From positions 1 through 63,980 of the forward strand of contig JBAQQB010000013.1 in assembly GCA_049306275.1 (NCBI GenBank): a DNA stretch of 63,980 nucleotides, read 5' to 3'. The DNA comes from JADJTT01 sp049306275 (GTDB lineage: Bacteria > Bacteroidota > Bacteroidia > Chitinophagales > Saprospiraceae). Positions 42,900 to 50,200 of this stretch are shown here, piece by piece (position 1 is the stretch's first letter; each line of letters opens with the position of its first letter). The notes beneath the pieces were generated by a model. It saw only the letters and a list, made by a program, of their open reading frames with translations, ran no database searches and was not told the origin of the DNA. A program made the position numbers and the translations under genes.

Positions 42900-43290
42900 A
42901 GAAATATCCGGTAAACCTGTTATCTTTGTTTGCCCCCCTTTACTTAGCACACCTTCTACCCATTATCACGCATCTACCTCATTGTCATTCGCTTCTATCC
43001 TCCCGCAGAAGCTGGTTTTTTCTTTCCCTAAAAAGAAAGGGGCACTGAATTTGGGTGTTCAGTGCCCCCTCGGAGCGTTTTTGGCGGAAGTAGTAGTAAT
43101 GAAGAAGGAATGAATTCTTGATACAAAGAAAGATGGTTTGAGTCAGCTATACTATTACGAAAACACACCAATCCAACATATCAGATTCTATAATAAATCA
43201 AAAAACAAACAACCAAAATATTGATTGTCAAATATTTTAAACCTTAAAACAACCCATCTTTTTACCCCAAATGAACTTTCTAAGCCAATC
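42900..43290. other. 391-bp gap; candidate short transcript and terminator
   Basis: TATCTTTG (42921-42928) fits a -7 box. A pyrimidine-rich stretch follows and ends at the hairpin 43039-43068. No open frame of coding quality is visible. From 43140 the DNA turns AT-rich with no clear signal until the small gene ending at 43291. Confidence 0.35.
43039..43068 (+). terminator. 11-bp GC-rich hairpin after the cyclase-HD gene
   Basis: GGGGCACTGAA and TTCAGTGCCCC pair exactly around an 8-base loop, followed at a distance by GCGTTTTTGG. It is 140 bases after the cyclase stop, so it may end either that message or a separate short RNA. Confidence 0.65.
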
Positions 43291-43425
43291 TCACATAGTC
43301 GTTCCATCCAAGATTATGATTTCACATTCATACTGCTGAATCAACTGACCCGTTGCTTGGTCGGAAGAAGTGATGATTCCAATTGAAATGAGCAGAGCAA
43401 TGATCAATGCCATAGTTTTAAACAT
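43291..43425 (-). CDS. 44-residue exported or membrane peptide, unknown
   Basis: On the minus strand an ATG at 43425 opens a 44-codon frame that ends in TGA 43293-43291. It begins MFKTMALIIALLISIGIIT, a well-formed signal or membrane segment, and continues SSDQATGQ, then QQYECEIIILDGTTM. The charge and hydrophobic layout is not random, which argues for a real gene. It is divergent from the 516-residue gene at 43560. Its start codon lies in a 16-bp inverted repeat (43409-43450). No family is recognised. Confidence 0.55.
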   Translation of the reverse strand: MFKTMALIIALLISIGIITSSDQATGQLIQQYECEIIILDGTTM

Positions 43426-43450
43426 TTTAAATTTTGTTTAAAACTATGGC
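43409..43450. promoter_or_regulatory. 16-bp perfect inverted repeat over the start of the 44-residue gene
   Basis: GCCATAGTTTTAAACA (43409-43424) and its exact complement (43435-43450) flank a 10-base AT loop. On the minus strand the small gene's ATG sits in the loop edge and its first codons in the stem. The message could therefore hide its own start, or the site could bind a dimeric regulator. Confidence 0.6.
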
Positions 43451-43559
43451 GATGGATGGAACTAAAGATTAACACGCAAACCTTATCTTAACACGGCACA
43501 TTTTTACTTTTTAAAAGAAAAAAAAAATCATATTACTGTATATCAACACTTTGACAACC

Positions 43560-45110
43560 ATGGAAGAACTCCTTGAACTCATTCAACTCATCTCTAGAAA
43601 TAAAATCAAGCAATTGGAATGGCTAGGGGCAGGAAAGTCAAATGGAATAGATTTCAACCAAATCAGGCAGCTATATGACGGAATAACAAGAGGGAGATTC
43701 TTAACGGAGGAAGATGTAAGACAGCATTTTTTTGAGCATTCACCAAGAAGTTATCAATACACTAGACGTCTGATACAAAAACTTAAGAACAGGTTACTGC
43801 ACACTGTTTTCTTCATAGACCTTAACCAACCAAAATACAACGATATTCAACAAGCCTATTACCAATGTCATAAAGACTATGCCATCTACAAAATTCTAAT
43901 GGGCAATAACATTATCGGCCCCTCCCTTTCTTTAGGTGAAGAAGTACTACAAAGATCTCTTAAATATGGGTTCCCGTACCTTACGATGGAACTCGCGAGG
44001 AACCTAATGATCCAACATGGACTTGCAGGAACAAAGGAAAGCCAAACTCGCTACTATCAAGATCTTATGTTCCAACAGTTCGAGTTATACCGGGCAGAAA
44101 TCACCACGGAAGCCTATTTCCAGGAACTTGCCGTACACTTCTCCCATTCCCGGTCCTCGAAACCCGAAATGGTCAAAACGGCCATAAAATATGCGTCAGA
44201 GGTAGAACAATACCTCAAAAAATTCCGCACCTACCGCCTCATCCTGAACGGTTACCGCGTATTGGCCATGCGCCACCAGATCGAGAACGATTACGAGAAT
44301 ACCATTCTCGTTTCAAAAAAGGCCCTGGAAGTGATTGAAAACGACCCCACGCTCAATACCCAGACGGCATTGCTCATCTTCTACTTCAACATCTTGCAAA
44401 GCTGCATACAGCTGAGGCGATTCGAGGAAGGAGAACAGGCCGCCCAAAAATGCATGAAACTGGTGCCGGAGGGATACAGCAACTGGTACTTCGTGCTGGA
44501 ACTCCACCTCATGCTCGCCTTCCACACCAACAAGTTTCAAAAGGCCTACGAAGTGCTTCGGACAGCCCTTCAGCACCCCGGGCATAAAAAACTCCCCGAG
44601 TCGGTGCGGGAGCAATGGGCAATTTACAAAGCCTACGTCCAATACTTCATCAGCATCGGGAAGATTAACAGTCAGGGAAGGGAACAGGTACAAAGTTTCC
44701 GGATCGGGAAATTCCTGAACGAGGTGCCGACATTTTCCAAGGACAAGCGGGGAGTCAATATCTCTATCATCATCATCCAGATCCTCTTCCTGCTGTATAA
44801 ACGGGAGTTCGGCCAGGTAATCGACCGGGTGGAGGCCCTCAACATGTACCGGCACCGCTACCTCCGCCGCGACGATACCTTCCGGAGCAATTGCTTCATC
44901 CAGATGCTGCTCCAGCTCCCCGCCGCCAATTTCAACCGGATCGCGGCGGTCAGGCGGGCCCAAAAATTCATGGACCAACTCAAGGAAGTACCCATTGAGG
45001 CCGCCAGGCAAAGCGGGGAGATCGAGATCATCCCGTATGAGACGCTTTGGCGTTTTGCCCTGCAATCAATAGATCTAAAGCCCGCCGCCAGGCGGATTGC
45101 GCCGGGATAA
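43560..45110 (+). CDS. TPR-like helical protein of unknown function, mosaic composition (paralogue 1)
   Basis: A 516-residue, mostly helical, soluble protein. No known domain is recognised, although repeated helix pairs (LIFYFNILQSCIQLRRFEEGEQAA, here over two helices) look TPR-like. It aligns over its length with the protein at 45769: LYDGITRGRFLTEED with FFQGIANGEYKTDEE near the start, and FRIGKFLNEVPTFSKDKRG with LRLGKLLNELQEYAKDKSG, then EIEIIPYETLWRF with EMEVIPYEKMWQF at the end. The first 530 bases are visibly AT-richer than the rest, which has the GC-rich codon use of the region. ATG 43560 is used; a TTG three codons earlier is possible. It is divergent from the 44-residue gene. Confidence 0.75.
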   Translation: MEELLELIQLISRNKIKQLEWLGAGKSNGIDFNQIRQLYDGITRGRFLTEEDVRQHFFEHSPRSYQYTRRLIQKLKNRLLHTVFFIDLNQPKYNDIQQAYYQCHKDYAIYKILMGNNIIGPSLSLGEEVLQRSLKYGFPYLTMELARNLMIQHGLAGTKESQTRYYQDLMFQQFELYRAEITTEAYFQELAVHFSHSRSSKPEMVKTAIKYASEVEQYLKKFRTYRLILNGYRVLAMRHQIENDYENTILVSKKALEVIENDPTLNTQTALLIFYFNILQSCIQLRRFEEGEQAAQKCMKLVPEGYSNWYFVLELHLMLAFHTNKFQKAYEVLRTALQHPGHKKLPESVREQWAIYKAYVQYFISIGKINSQGREQVQSFRIGKFLNEVPTFSKDKRGVNISIIIIQILFLLYKREFGQVIDRVEALNMYRHRYLRRDDTFRSNCFIQMLLQLPAANFNRIAAVRRAQKFMDQLKEVPIEAARQSGEIEIIPYETLWRFALQSIDLKPAARRIAPG

Positions 45111-45384
45111 AAAGGGCGCTCCCCTCCGAACCAAAGAGAAAGAATGGGATATGATGATGCACGGCGGTTAACAATGAATGGATTATTAAGCCAGCCAGGT
45201 CCGGAACGGGGAGCACCTGCCTATGAATACCCGGCCTGACTTGGCCGGGATTCCCCACAAGGACAAGAGCCCGTAGTGCCTTGTCATTGGCCCGTAAAAA
45301 GGGAAATTGAGGTTTTCATAGCTTATTTTTTTTTACTTTTTTCCAAACTCTCAAAAAATGAGAGTGTAAATCCCGATTTTGCCC
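45111..45384. other. 274-bp gap with two small hairpins, no gene seen
   Basis: CCCGGCC/GGCCGGG (45230-45249) forms a 7-bp stem with a 6-base loop and could terminate the rightward gene. ACTCTCA/TGAGAGT (45347-45365) forms another just past the HTH gene stop, beside long T runs. A 19-codon open frame in between is not supported as a gene. Confidence 0.4.
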
Positions 45385-45603
45385 CTACTTGGGTGAAGTA
45401 GGCTTTCGGTCGTATAAGTAAGTCTGCTGTTTCTTACAGTACTTGATAGGAAGACCAAAGGCTTTCAACTCCTGCAGCCACCGGTATACGGTGGCAGAGG
45501 AAACACCCAATTTACTGGCTAGGTTCTCCGGCGTACCTGTCGCTCCTTTTCGGATAAGGGCGTCCAGCCGCCTGGCTCGTTCCAAACGTTCAAAATAGCC
45601 CAT
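45385..45603 (-). CDS. 72-residue stand-alone HTH DNA-binding protein
   Basis: Almost the whole protein is one winged-helix-like HTH of the HTH_11/DeoR type (LERARRLDALIRKGATGTPE, LASKLGVSSATVYRWLQELK), followed by a short wing (YCKKQQTYLYD). There is no sensor domain. It is divergent from the gene at 45769 and shares a 165-base control region with it, so it may regulate itself and that gene. It resembles the DNA-binding front of WYL or DeoR regulators cut free. Confidence 0.78.
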   Translation of the reverse strand: MGYFERLERARRLDALIRKGATGTPENLASKLGVSSATVYRWLQELKAFGLPIKYCKKQQTYLYDRKPTSPK

Positions 45604-45609
45604 AGCGCT

Positions 45610-45649
45610 TATCTTTGAATTCTAAATCAAATTTCATATTACAAAGTTA
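45610..45649. promoter_or_regulatory. paired -7 boxes in the HTH / paralogue-2 divergent region
   Basis: TATCTTTG (45610-45617, plus strand) and TAACTTTG (45649-45642, minus strand) both fit TAnnTTTG and lie 24 bases apart. The minus box would serve the HTH gene (start 45603). The plus box would give a leader of about 145 bases for the gene at 45769. The -33 elements are weak. Confidence 0.38.
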
Positions 45650-45768
45650 CCGGACAAAGAGAAGCCTTGCTAGTCAAAAGTTAAGGCGAAAAACACAAAG
45701 TGGAAGGCAGCTTATCACAGGCACAACAAAAATAAATAAATGATTATCAATTAAATAAACAAAATCAA

Positions 45769-47322
45769 ATGCACGACTTTTCTGAACTATCTACCCTAGT
45801 AAATTTTCTAAAAGGTCAGACCTTTCCAAGGGATCTTCCTCTTTCCCTAAACCTACCTCCAAGAAGCTTGGTTGAGAAGTTTTTCCAAGGAATAGCAAAT
45901 GGAGAATATAAAACTGATGAAGAAGCAGCCAAAGATCTATATGGCACAAATACAAGTTCATCTTCATTCATTAGGTTAAAGGATCGACTTTTTAGCAAAC
46001 TACTTCAACAGTTATTCTTAATCAATTTTGAGGGGAGTAAATTCTCATTAGAGAGCCAGAAATACTATAAAAACACAACAAACCTCCTTGCTGCGCAAAT
46101 CCTCATAGGAATGGGAAATTTCACCCTTGCGAAAAAAATATCAAAAAGAATTGTAAAATACGCTCGGGAAAACAACCAACCTGAAATCGGATTTCTTGCT
46201 TGCAATATATTAAAGATTATCATATGGGAGAATCCAGAAAAAAGAATTACACGGGAGTTAAATGAGTATGATAATATTTCAAAATCATTTCGCCACAACC
46301 TCATGATAGAAAGCGAGATAAATAGCAGCTATGGAACGATAATCCAAAACATGAAAAAAGGAGGCGACTTCAACAAAAAAGAAATTGAACTAGTCAACAA
46401 AAATCTGAAAAACCTTGAAACCAAGCTTAATGGAGTTAGTAACAACAAGCTGTTACGCTATTATTTTTCTATTGCTGTATTAGAAATACACAAAACGAAT
46501 TTCGATAACGCAATAAAAACTTGTGAACAAGGTTTAAAAAAGACAAACAACACACAAATTCCTTCTGCTCAAATTCTTCATCTATTAAAAACTCAATGTC
46601 ATATTCATTTAAATCACTACCAAAAAGCTCTCGAAAACATTAAGGCTGCAGAAAAAAACGATAGAAAAAGAGGGCACAATAGATTCCAATTCTTTGAATT
46701 AAAATTCCTTATTTATATCCGATCATCGGACTTTGGGAATGCTGCAAAAATATATCAGAATGCTACTTCCAATGTTTTCTTTCCCTCTTTATCTCAAATC
46801 GCCCAAGAATCCTGGCACCAATACGGCCTCCTCCTCCTCTTCTTGATCCAGCTGGACAAAATACCGCCATCGGAGAGCCTGAACAAGGTCAAGCCGAAGC
46901 TGAGATTGGGCAAATTATTGAACGAACTGCAGGAATACGCCAAAGACAAGTCGGGCCAGAACCTCTCCATCCGCATCCTGCACGCGATGATCCTGCTGGT
47001 GAGCAAGCGGTACGATGAGTTTGAGGAGTCGCTGCCTCCGCTGCAGGCCTACATCCAAAGGTATATTCGCAAGTACCCGGAGTTGGCGCGAAGCGGTATG
47101 CTGGTCAAGATGCTCTCCCACATCCCCGCCGTAGGTTACGACGCCGAGCGCGCCGCTTGGCGCGCAAGGACCCAGCTGGAGAAAATGACCGTTCCCCCCG
47201 AAACCCTCCCCCTCAAAATCACCGAAATGGAGGTCATCCCTTACGAAAAAATGTGGCAATTTGTGGTCGAATTCCTCCACACCCTCAAAAAGCGGCCTTC
47301 GGCCAAAAAGCGCGACACATGA
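45769..47322 (+). CDS. TPR-like helical protein of unknown function, mosaic composition (paralogue 2)
   Basis: A 517-residue paralogue of the product of 43560. No named domain is recognised; helix pairs such as LKTQCHIHLNHYQKALENIK look TPR-like. The first ~1030 bases are strikingly AT-rich (Lys/Asn/Ile codons with A or T in third place). From about 46795 the gene switches sharply to GC-rich codons, and this 3' part matches paralogue 1 best. Such a break inside one gene suggests recombination that joined a foreign or fast-changing front to a resident back end. Its stop overlaps the M23 gene start (ATGA), so the two are probably translated together. It is divergent from the HTH gene. Confidence 0.75.
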   Translation: MHDFSELSTLVNFLKGQTFPRDLPLSLNLPPRSLVEKFFQGIANGEYKTDEEAAKDLYGTNTSSSSFIRLKDRLFSKLLQQLFLINFEGSKFSLESQKYYKNTTNLLAAQILIGMGNFTLAKKISKRIVKYARENNQPEIGFLACNILKIIIWENPEKRITRELNEYDNISKSFRHNLMIESEINSSYGTIIQNMKKGGDFNKKEIELVNKNLKNLETKLNGVSNNKLLRYYFSIAVLEIHKTNFDNAIKTCEQGLKKTNNTQIPSAQILHLLKTQCHIHLNHYQKALENIKAAEKNDRKRGHNRFQFFELKFLIYIRSSDFGNAAKIYQNATSNVFFPSLSQIAQESWHQYGLLLLFLIQLDKIPPSESLNKVKPKLRLGKLLNELQEYAKDKSGQNLSIRILHAMILLVSKRYDEFEESLPPLQAYIQRYIRKYPELARSGMLVKMLSHIPAVGYDAERAAWRARTQLEKMTVPPETLPLKITEMEVIPYEKMWQFVVEFLHTLKKRPSAKKRDT

Positions 47323-47978
47323 ACCTCTCCGCCTCCTTCCCCCTGCTCGGCCCCGCCTTCGGGCACAGCGCCTACGCTCCCATCGACCTCGGCGCCGACA
47401 GCCCGGGTTGCCAGAGCGGCGAGCTGCACCATTTCGAAGGACTGGAAGCCTATGTGGCCGCCCGCTTCCGCGATACGGGCGCCGCGGCCCTGTACGGAGG
47501 CTACCTCGAAGAGCGCTGCCTCTACCTCAAAAGCCCGCTCTTCACCGGCAGCCTGCCCGCGCGCAGCGTGCACCTGGGCGTGGACGTATGGGCGCCCGTG
47601 GGCACGCCCCTCTACGCGCCCCTGCGCGCCCGCGTGTGGCACGCCAACTACAACCCCGGCGTGCTCGACTACGGCGCTACGGTCATCCTGCGCCACGATG
47701 ACGACGGTCATACCTTTTTCTCCCTCTACGGCCACCTCTCCATGGCTTCCATCCGCCGCCTGCCCTTCGGCAAGGAGCTCGAGCCGGGCGAGGCCTTTGC
47801 GGAGATCGGTCCGCCGGCAGAAAACGGCGGCTGGGTGCCGCACGTGCACGTGCAGCTCATCTCCAACCTACTGGGACATCAGGGCGATTTCCCGGGGGTG
47901 TCGAGCCGGCACAATGTGCCTTTTTACAAGGCCGTTTGTCCGGATCCGGTGGGGTTGTTGGGGGTTGAATGCCTTTGA
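47319..47978 (+). CDS. M23-type peptidase domain protein
   Basis: A 219-residue protein with the lysostaphin-type M23 fold: VHLGVDVWAPVGTPLYAPL (zinc His and Asp), FFSLYGHLSMASI and WVPHVHVQLIS (catalytic and zinc His). No signal peptide or membrane segment is seen, which is odd for a cell-wall peptidase. It may act inside the cell or be exported another way. The ATG overlaps the stop of the preceding gene by four bases. It returns to the GC-rich composition of the region. Confidence 0.82.
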   Translation: MNLSASFPLLGPAFGHSAYAPIDLGADSPGCQSGELHHFEGLEAYVAARFRDTGAAALYGGYLEERCLYLKSPLFTGSLPARSVHLGVDVWAPVGTPLYAPLRARVWHANYNPGVLDYGATVILRHDDDGHTFFSLYGHLSMASIRRLPFGKELEPGEAFAEIGPPAENGGWVPHVHVQLISNLLGHQGDFPGVSSRHNVPFYKAVCPDPVGLLGVECL

Positions 47979-47982
47979 TTAT

Positions 47983-48008
47983 GTACTTTTTCCTTGTTGA
48001 AAAAGTAC
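47983..48008 (+). terminator. 10-bp hairpin after the M23 gene
   Basis: GTACTTTTTC and GAAAAAGTAC pair exactly with the loop CTTGTT, four bases after the stop. The following ACCAAAAAAACAAGG repeats part of the loop. Motifs of this look recur in many bacterial genomes, by general recollection. Confidence 0.6.
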
Positions 48009-48072
48009 CAAAAAAACAAGGCTGTCGCCGCTTTGCCTAAAACCGGCCTTCATTCCGCCGGGCTGGCTAAAC

Positions 48073-48163
48073 TGTCTGAACTGTGATCTTTGTGATTCTG
48101 ATGATGACGCTGATTAAGAAAATCAAAGCTATCACATGAATCAAACGAATCATAGTTCAGACA
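48073..48163. repeat. 91-bp long palindrome of TGATT-type units
   Basis: The ends TGTCTGAACTGTGAT (48073-48087) and ATCATAGTTCAGACA (48149-48163) are complementary at 14 of 15 positions. The interior continues with units such as TTTGTGATT and AATCAAAGC at about 9-base spacing, which also pair. It lies between the convergent M23 and DUF819 genes. Confidence 0.7.
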
Positions 48164-48245
48164 TTTCTTGACGGCAAACCGGCTAAGGCCGGATGGTTTT
48201 GATCCCTTTACTTTTGACAATCCTCGGTTATTCTCCTGACAATCT

Positions 48246-49490
48246 TTACCCGCCAGTTGCAGCTATCTCCATCAGCCAGGCGCAGAGCAGGGCGCCGTAG
48301 GTGCCCAGGGCGTAACCCAGCACCGCCAGCAGCACGCCGACGGGCGCCAGGGCGGGACTGAAGGCAGAGGCCACCACCGGCGCCGAGGCCGCCCCTCCGA
48401 TGTTGGCCTGGCTGCCCACGGCCACAAAGAAGAAGGGGGCTTTCAGGAGTTTGGCCACCACGAGCAGCACGGCGATGTGCACCAGCATCCAGACCACGCC
48501 TACGGCGAAGAGTCCCAGGTTGTCGAATACCTCTTTCACATTCATTTTCATACCGATCGTCATCACCATGAAATAGATGAAGATGGTGCCGTAGCGCGAG
48601 GCGCCCACCCCTTCCAGTTTGCGGAAGCGGGTGAAGGAGAGGGCCAGCCCGAGCGTGGTGGCCACCACGATGATCCAGAAATAGCCGTCGGCCAGCCAGT
48701 TGAGGGTGCCGAGTTCCAGGTTCTCCAGCCGGGGCGCGATGGTTTCGGCGGCCCAGTGGGCCAAGCCTACGCTGCCGAAGGTCACCGCCAGCAGCACGAT
48801 GATGTCCTTGGTGTCCGGTATTTTCTCCACCTGCGCGTGGAAGGCCGCCACGCGGGCCTTCAGCGACTCGATGGCCGAGGTGTCGGCCTTCAGCCAGCGG
48901 TCGATGCGGTCGGTGATGTTGGCGCCGTAGAGCAGCGCCGCCATCCACACATAGGCCACGATGACGTCGACCACCACTATGGTGCCGAATAGGTTGTCGT
49001 CGACTTTGAAGATCACCTTCATGGCCGTCTGGTTGGCGCTGCCGCCGATCCAGCTGCCCGCGATGGTGGAGAGCCCGCGCCACAGCTCGTCGGGCGCAAC
49101 CGGCAGCACGCCCGGCATGAGGTACACGACGGCGAGCACGGCGATGGGTCCGCCGAGCACCACGCCAAGCGTGCCCGCCAAAAAGACCAGCAGCGCCTTG
49201 GGCCCGAGATTGACGATGCCCTTGAAGTCGATACTCAGGCAGAGCAGCACCAGGCTGGCCGGCAGCAGGTAGCGGGAGGCGATGAAATAGAGGTTTGATT
49301 CTTTTCCCGAAATGAGCCCGAAGGGCCAGTTGAGCAGGGCAGGCAGGAGGTAGGCCAGCAGCAGGGCGGGCACGAAGCGGTAAAAGCTGCGCCAGAAGCG
49401 ATGCGCAGAGTTCGAAGTGACGTATATTGCAGCCAGTACGGCCAGCAGTACGCCCAATACGATGGCGTCGTTGGTGAAAATGGGTTTCAT
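48246..49490 (-). CDS. DUF819 family membrane protein
   Basis: A 414-residue integral membrane protein with about ten helices, of the DUF819 (YjcL-like) family. Typical parts are MKPIFTNDAIVLGVLLAVL, GKESNLYFIASRYLLPASLV, IAGSWIGGSANQTAMKVIF and GSQANIGGAASAPVVASAF. The two GGSAN/NIGGAAS segments are pseudo-symmetrical and probably line a transport path. The substrate is unknown. Confidence 0.87.
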   Translation of the reverse strand: MKPIFTNDAIVLGVLLAVLAAIYVTSNSAHRFWRSFYRFVPALLLAYLLPALLNWPFGLISGKESNLYFIASRYLLPASLVLLCLSIDFKGIVNLGPKALLVFLAGTLGVVLGGPIAVLAVVYLMPGVLPVAPDELWRGLSTIAGSWIGGSANQTAMKVIFKVDDNLFGTIVVVDVIVAYVWMAALLYGANITDRIDRWLKADTSAIESLKARVAAFHAQVEKIPDTKDIIVLLAVTFGSVGLAHWAAETIAPRLENLELGTLNWLADGYFWIIVVATTLGLALSFTRFRKLEGVGASRYGTIFIYFMVMTIGMKMNVKEVFDNLGLFAVGVVWMLVHIAVLLVVAKLLKAPFFFVAVGSQANIGGAASAPVVASAFSPALAPVGVLLAVLGYALGTYGALLCAWLMEIAATGG

Positions 49491-49527
49491 ACGCTAAATG
49501 TAAAACAGAATCACCAAATTTGTTCCC

Positions 49528-49583
49528 CGTTGATCGTTTATCGTTTATCGTTTACGTAAACGATAAACGATCAACGATAAACG
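49528..49583. repeat. CGTTTAT tandem-unit palindrome in a divergent region
   Basis: Four units of the CGTTTAT/CGTTGAT type are followed by their complements (ATAAACG), with the turn at TTTACGTAAA. It lies between the divergently transcribed DUF819 and deaminase genes, where no terminator is expected, so it may be a regulatory or inserted element. Confidence 0.75.
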
Positions 49584-49600
49584 CCTTTAAAGACTGGATT

Positions 49601-50086
49601 ATGCAAGCTTCACAGCAAGACCGCTTTTTTCTCGAAAGGGCCATCGCCCTGGCCTACGAGGGCATGCGCAAGGGCGCGGGCGGCCCCTTCGGCGCAGTGG
49701 TGGTAAAAGACGGCGTCATCATCGGCGAGGGCCACAACGAGGTGCTGGCCAGCAATGACTCCACCGCCCACGCGGAGATGGTGGCCATCCGCCGCGCCTG
49801 CGCCCACCTGAGCGATTTTCAGCTGGAGAGCTGCACGATCTATGCTTCCAGCGAGCCCTGCCCCATGTGCATGGGCGCCATCTACTGGTCGCGCCCCTCC
49901 CGCCTCGTCTACGCCACCTCCCACCGCGACGCCGCCCAATACGCCCAGTTCGACGACCAGTTCATCTACGATGAATTAAAGCTGCCGCATGAGGAGCGGA
50001 AGATACCCTCGCTCCAGCTTTTGCGCGAAGAAGGGCTGAAGCTGTTTGCGGAGTGGAGGGGGATGGATGGGAAACGGCTGTATTGA
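49601..50086 (+). CDS. nucleoside/guanine deaminase (CDA superfamily)
   Basis: A 161-residue zinc deaminase. It has GAGGPFGAVVVKDGVIIGEG, zinc His and catalytic Glu in STAHAEMVAIRRAC, and the zinc cysteines in SSEPCPMCMGAIYWSRPSR (here 19 residues). The C-terminal part (FIYDELKLPHEERKIPSLQL) is like guanine deaminase GuaD rather than tRNA deaminase TadA. ATG 49601 follows the palindrome. An upstream start at 49520 would translate the repeat and is rejected. Confidence 0.88.
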   Translation: MQASQQDRFFLERAIALAYEGMRKGAGGPFGAVVVKDGVIIGEGHNEVLASNDSTAHAEMVAIRRACAHLSDFQLESCTIYASSEPCPMCMGAIYWSRPSRLVYATSHRDAAQYAQFDDQFIYDELKLPHEERKIPSLQLLREEGLKLFAEWRGMDGKRLY

Positions 50087-50176
50087 GTGAAGGGTGAAGG
50101 GTGAAGGGTGATTGGTGGGAAGAGCCCCGGAGGGGCGACCTGTTTATAGCCCGGGGTGTAAGCCCCGGGGTAGGAA
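50086..50176. repeat. GTGAAGG array plus GCCCCGGAGGGGC / CCCGGGG hairpin element
   Basis: Three GTGAAGG units follow the deaminase stop. Then come GCCCC-GGA-GGGGC (50124-50136) and CCCGGGG-TGTAAG-CCCCGGG (50150-50169), joined by GACCTGTTTATAG. The second part looks like a dispersed intergenic element seen in many Bacteroidota, by general recollection. The two flanking genes converge here. Confidence 0.65.
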
Positions 50177-50200
50177 TGTCATTAATTTACAAGCCGTTTA

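Noticed and set aside
45163..45240. 19-codon peptide gene between the mosaic paralogues
   Set aside because: Too short, no signal or motif, and it overlaps a terminator-like hairpin.
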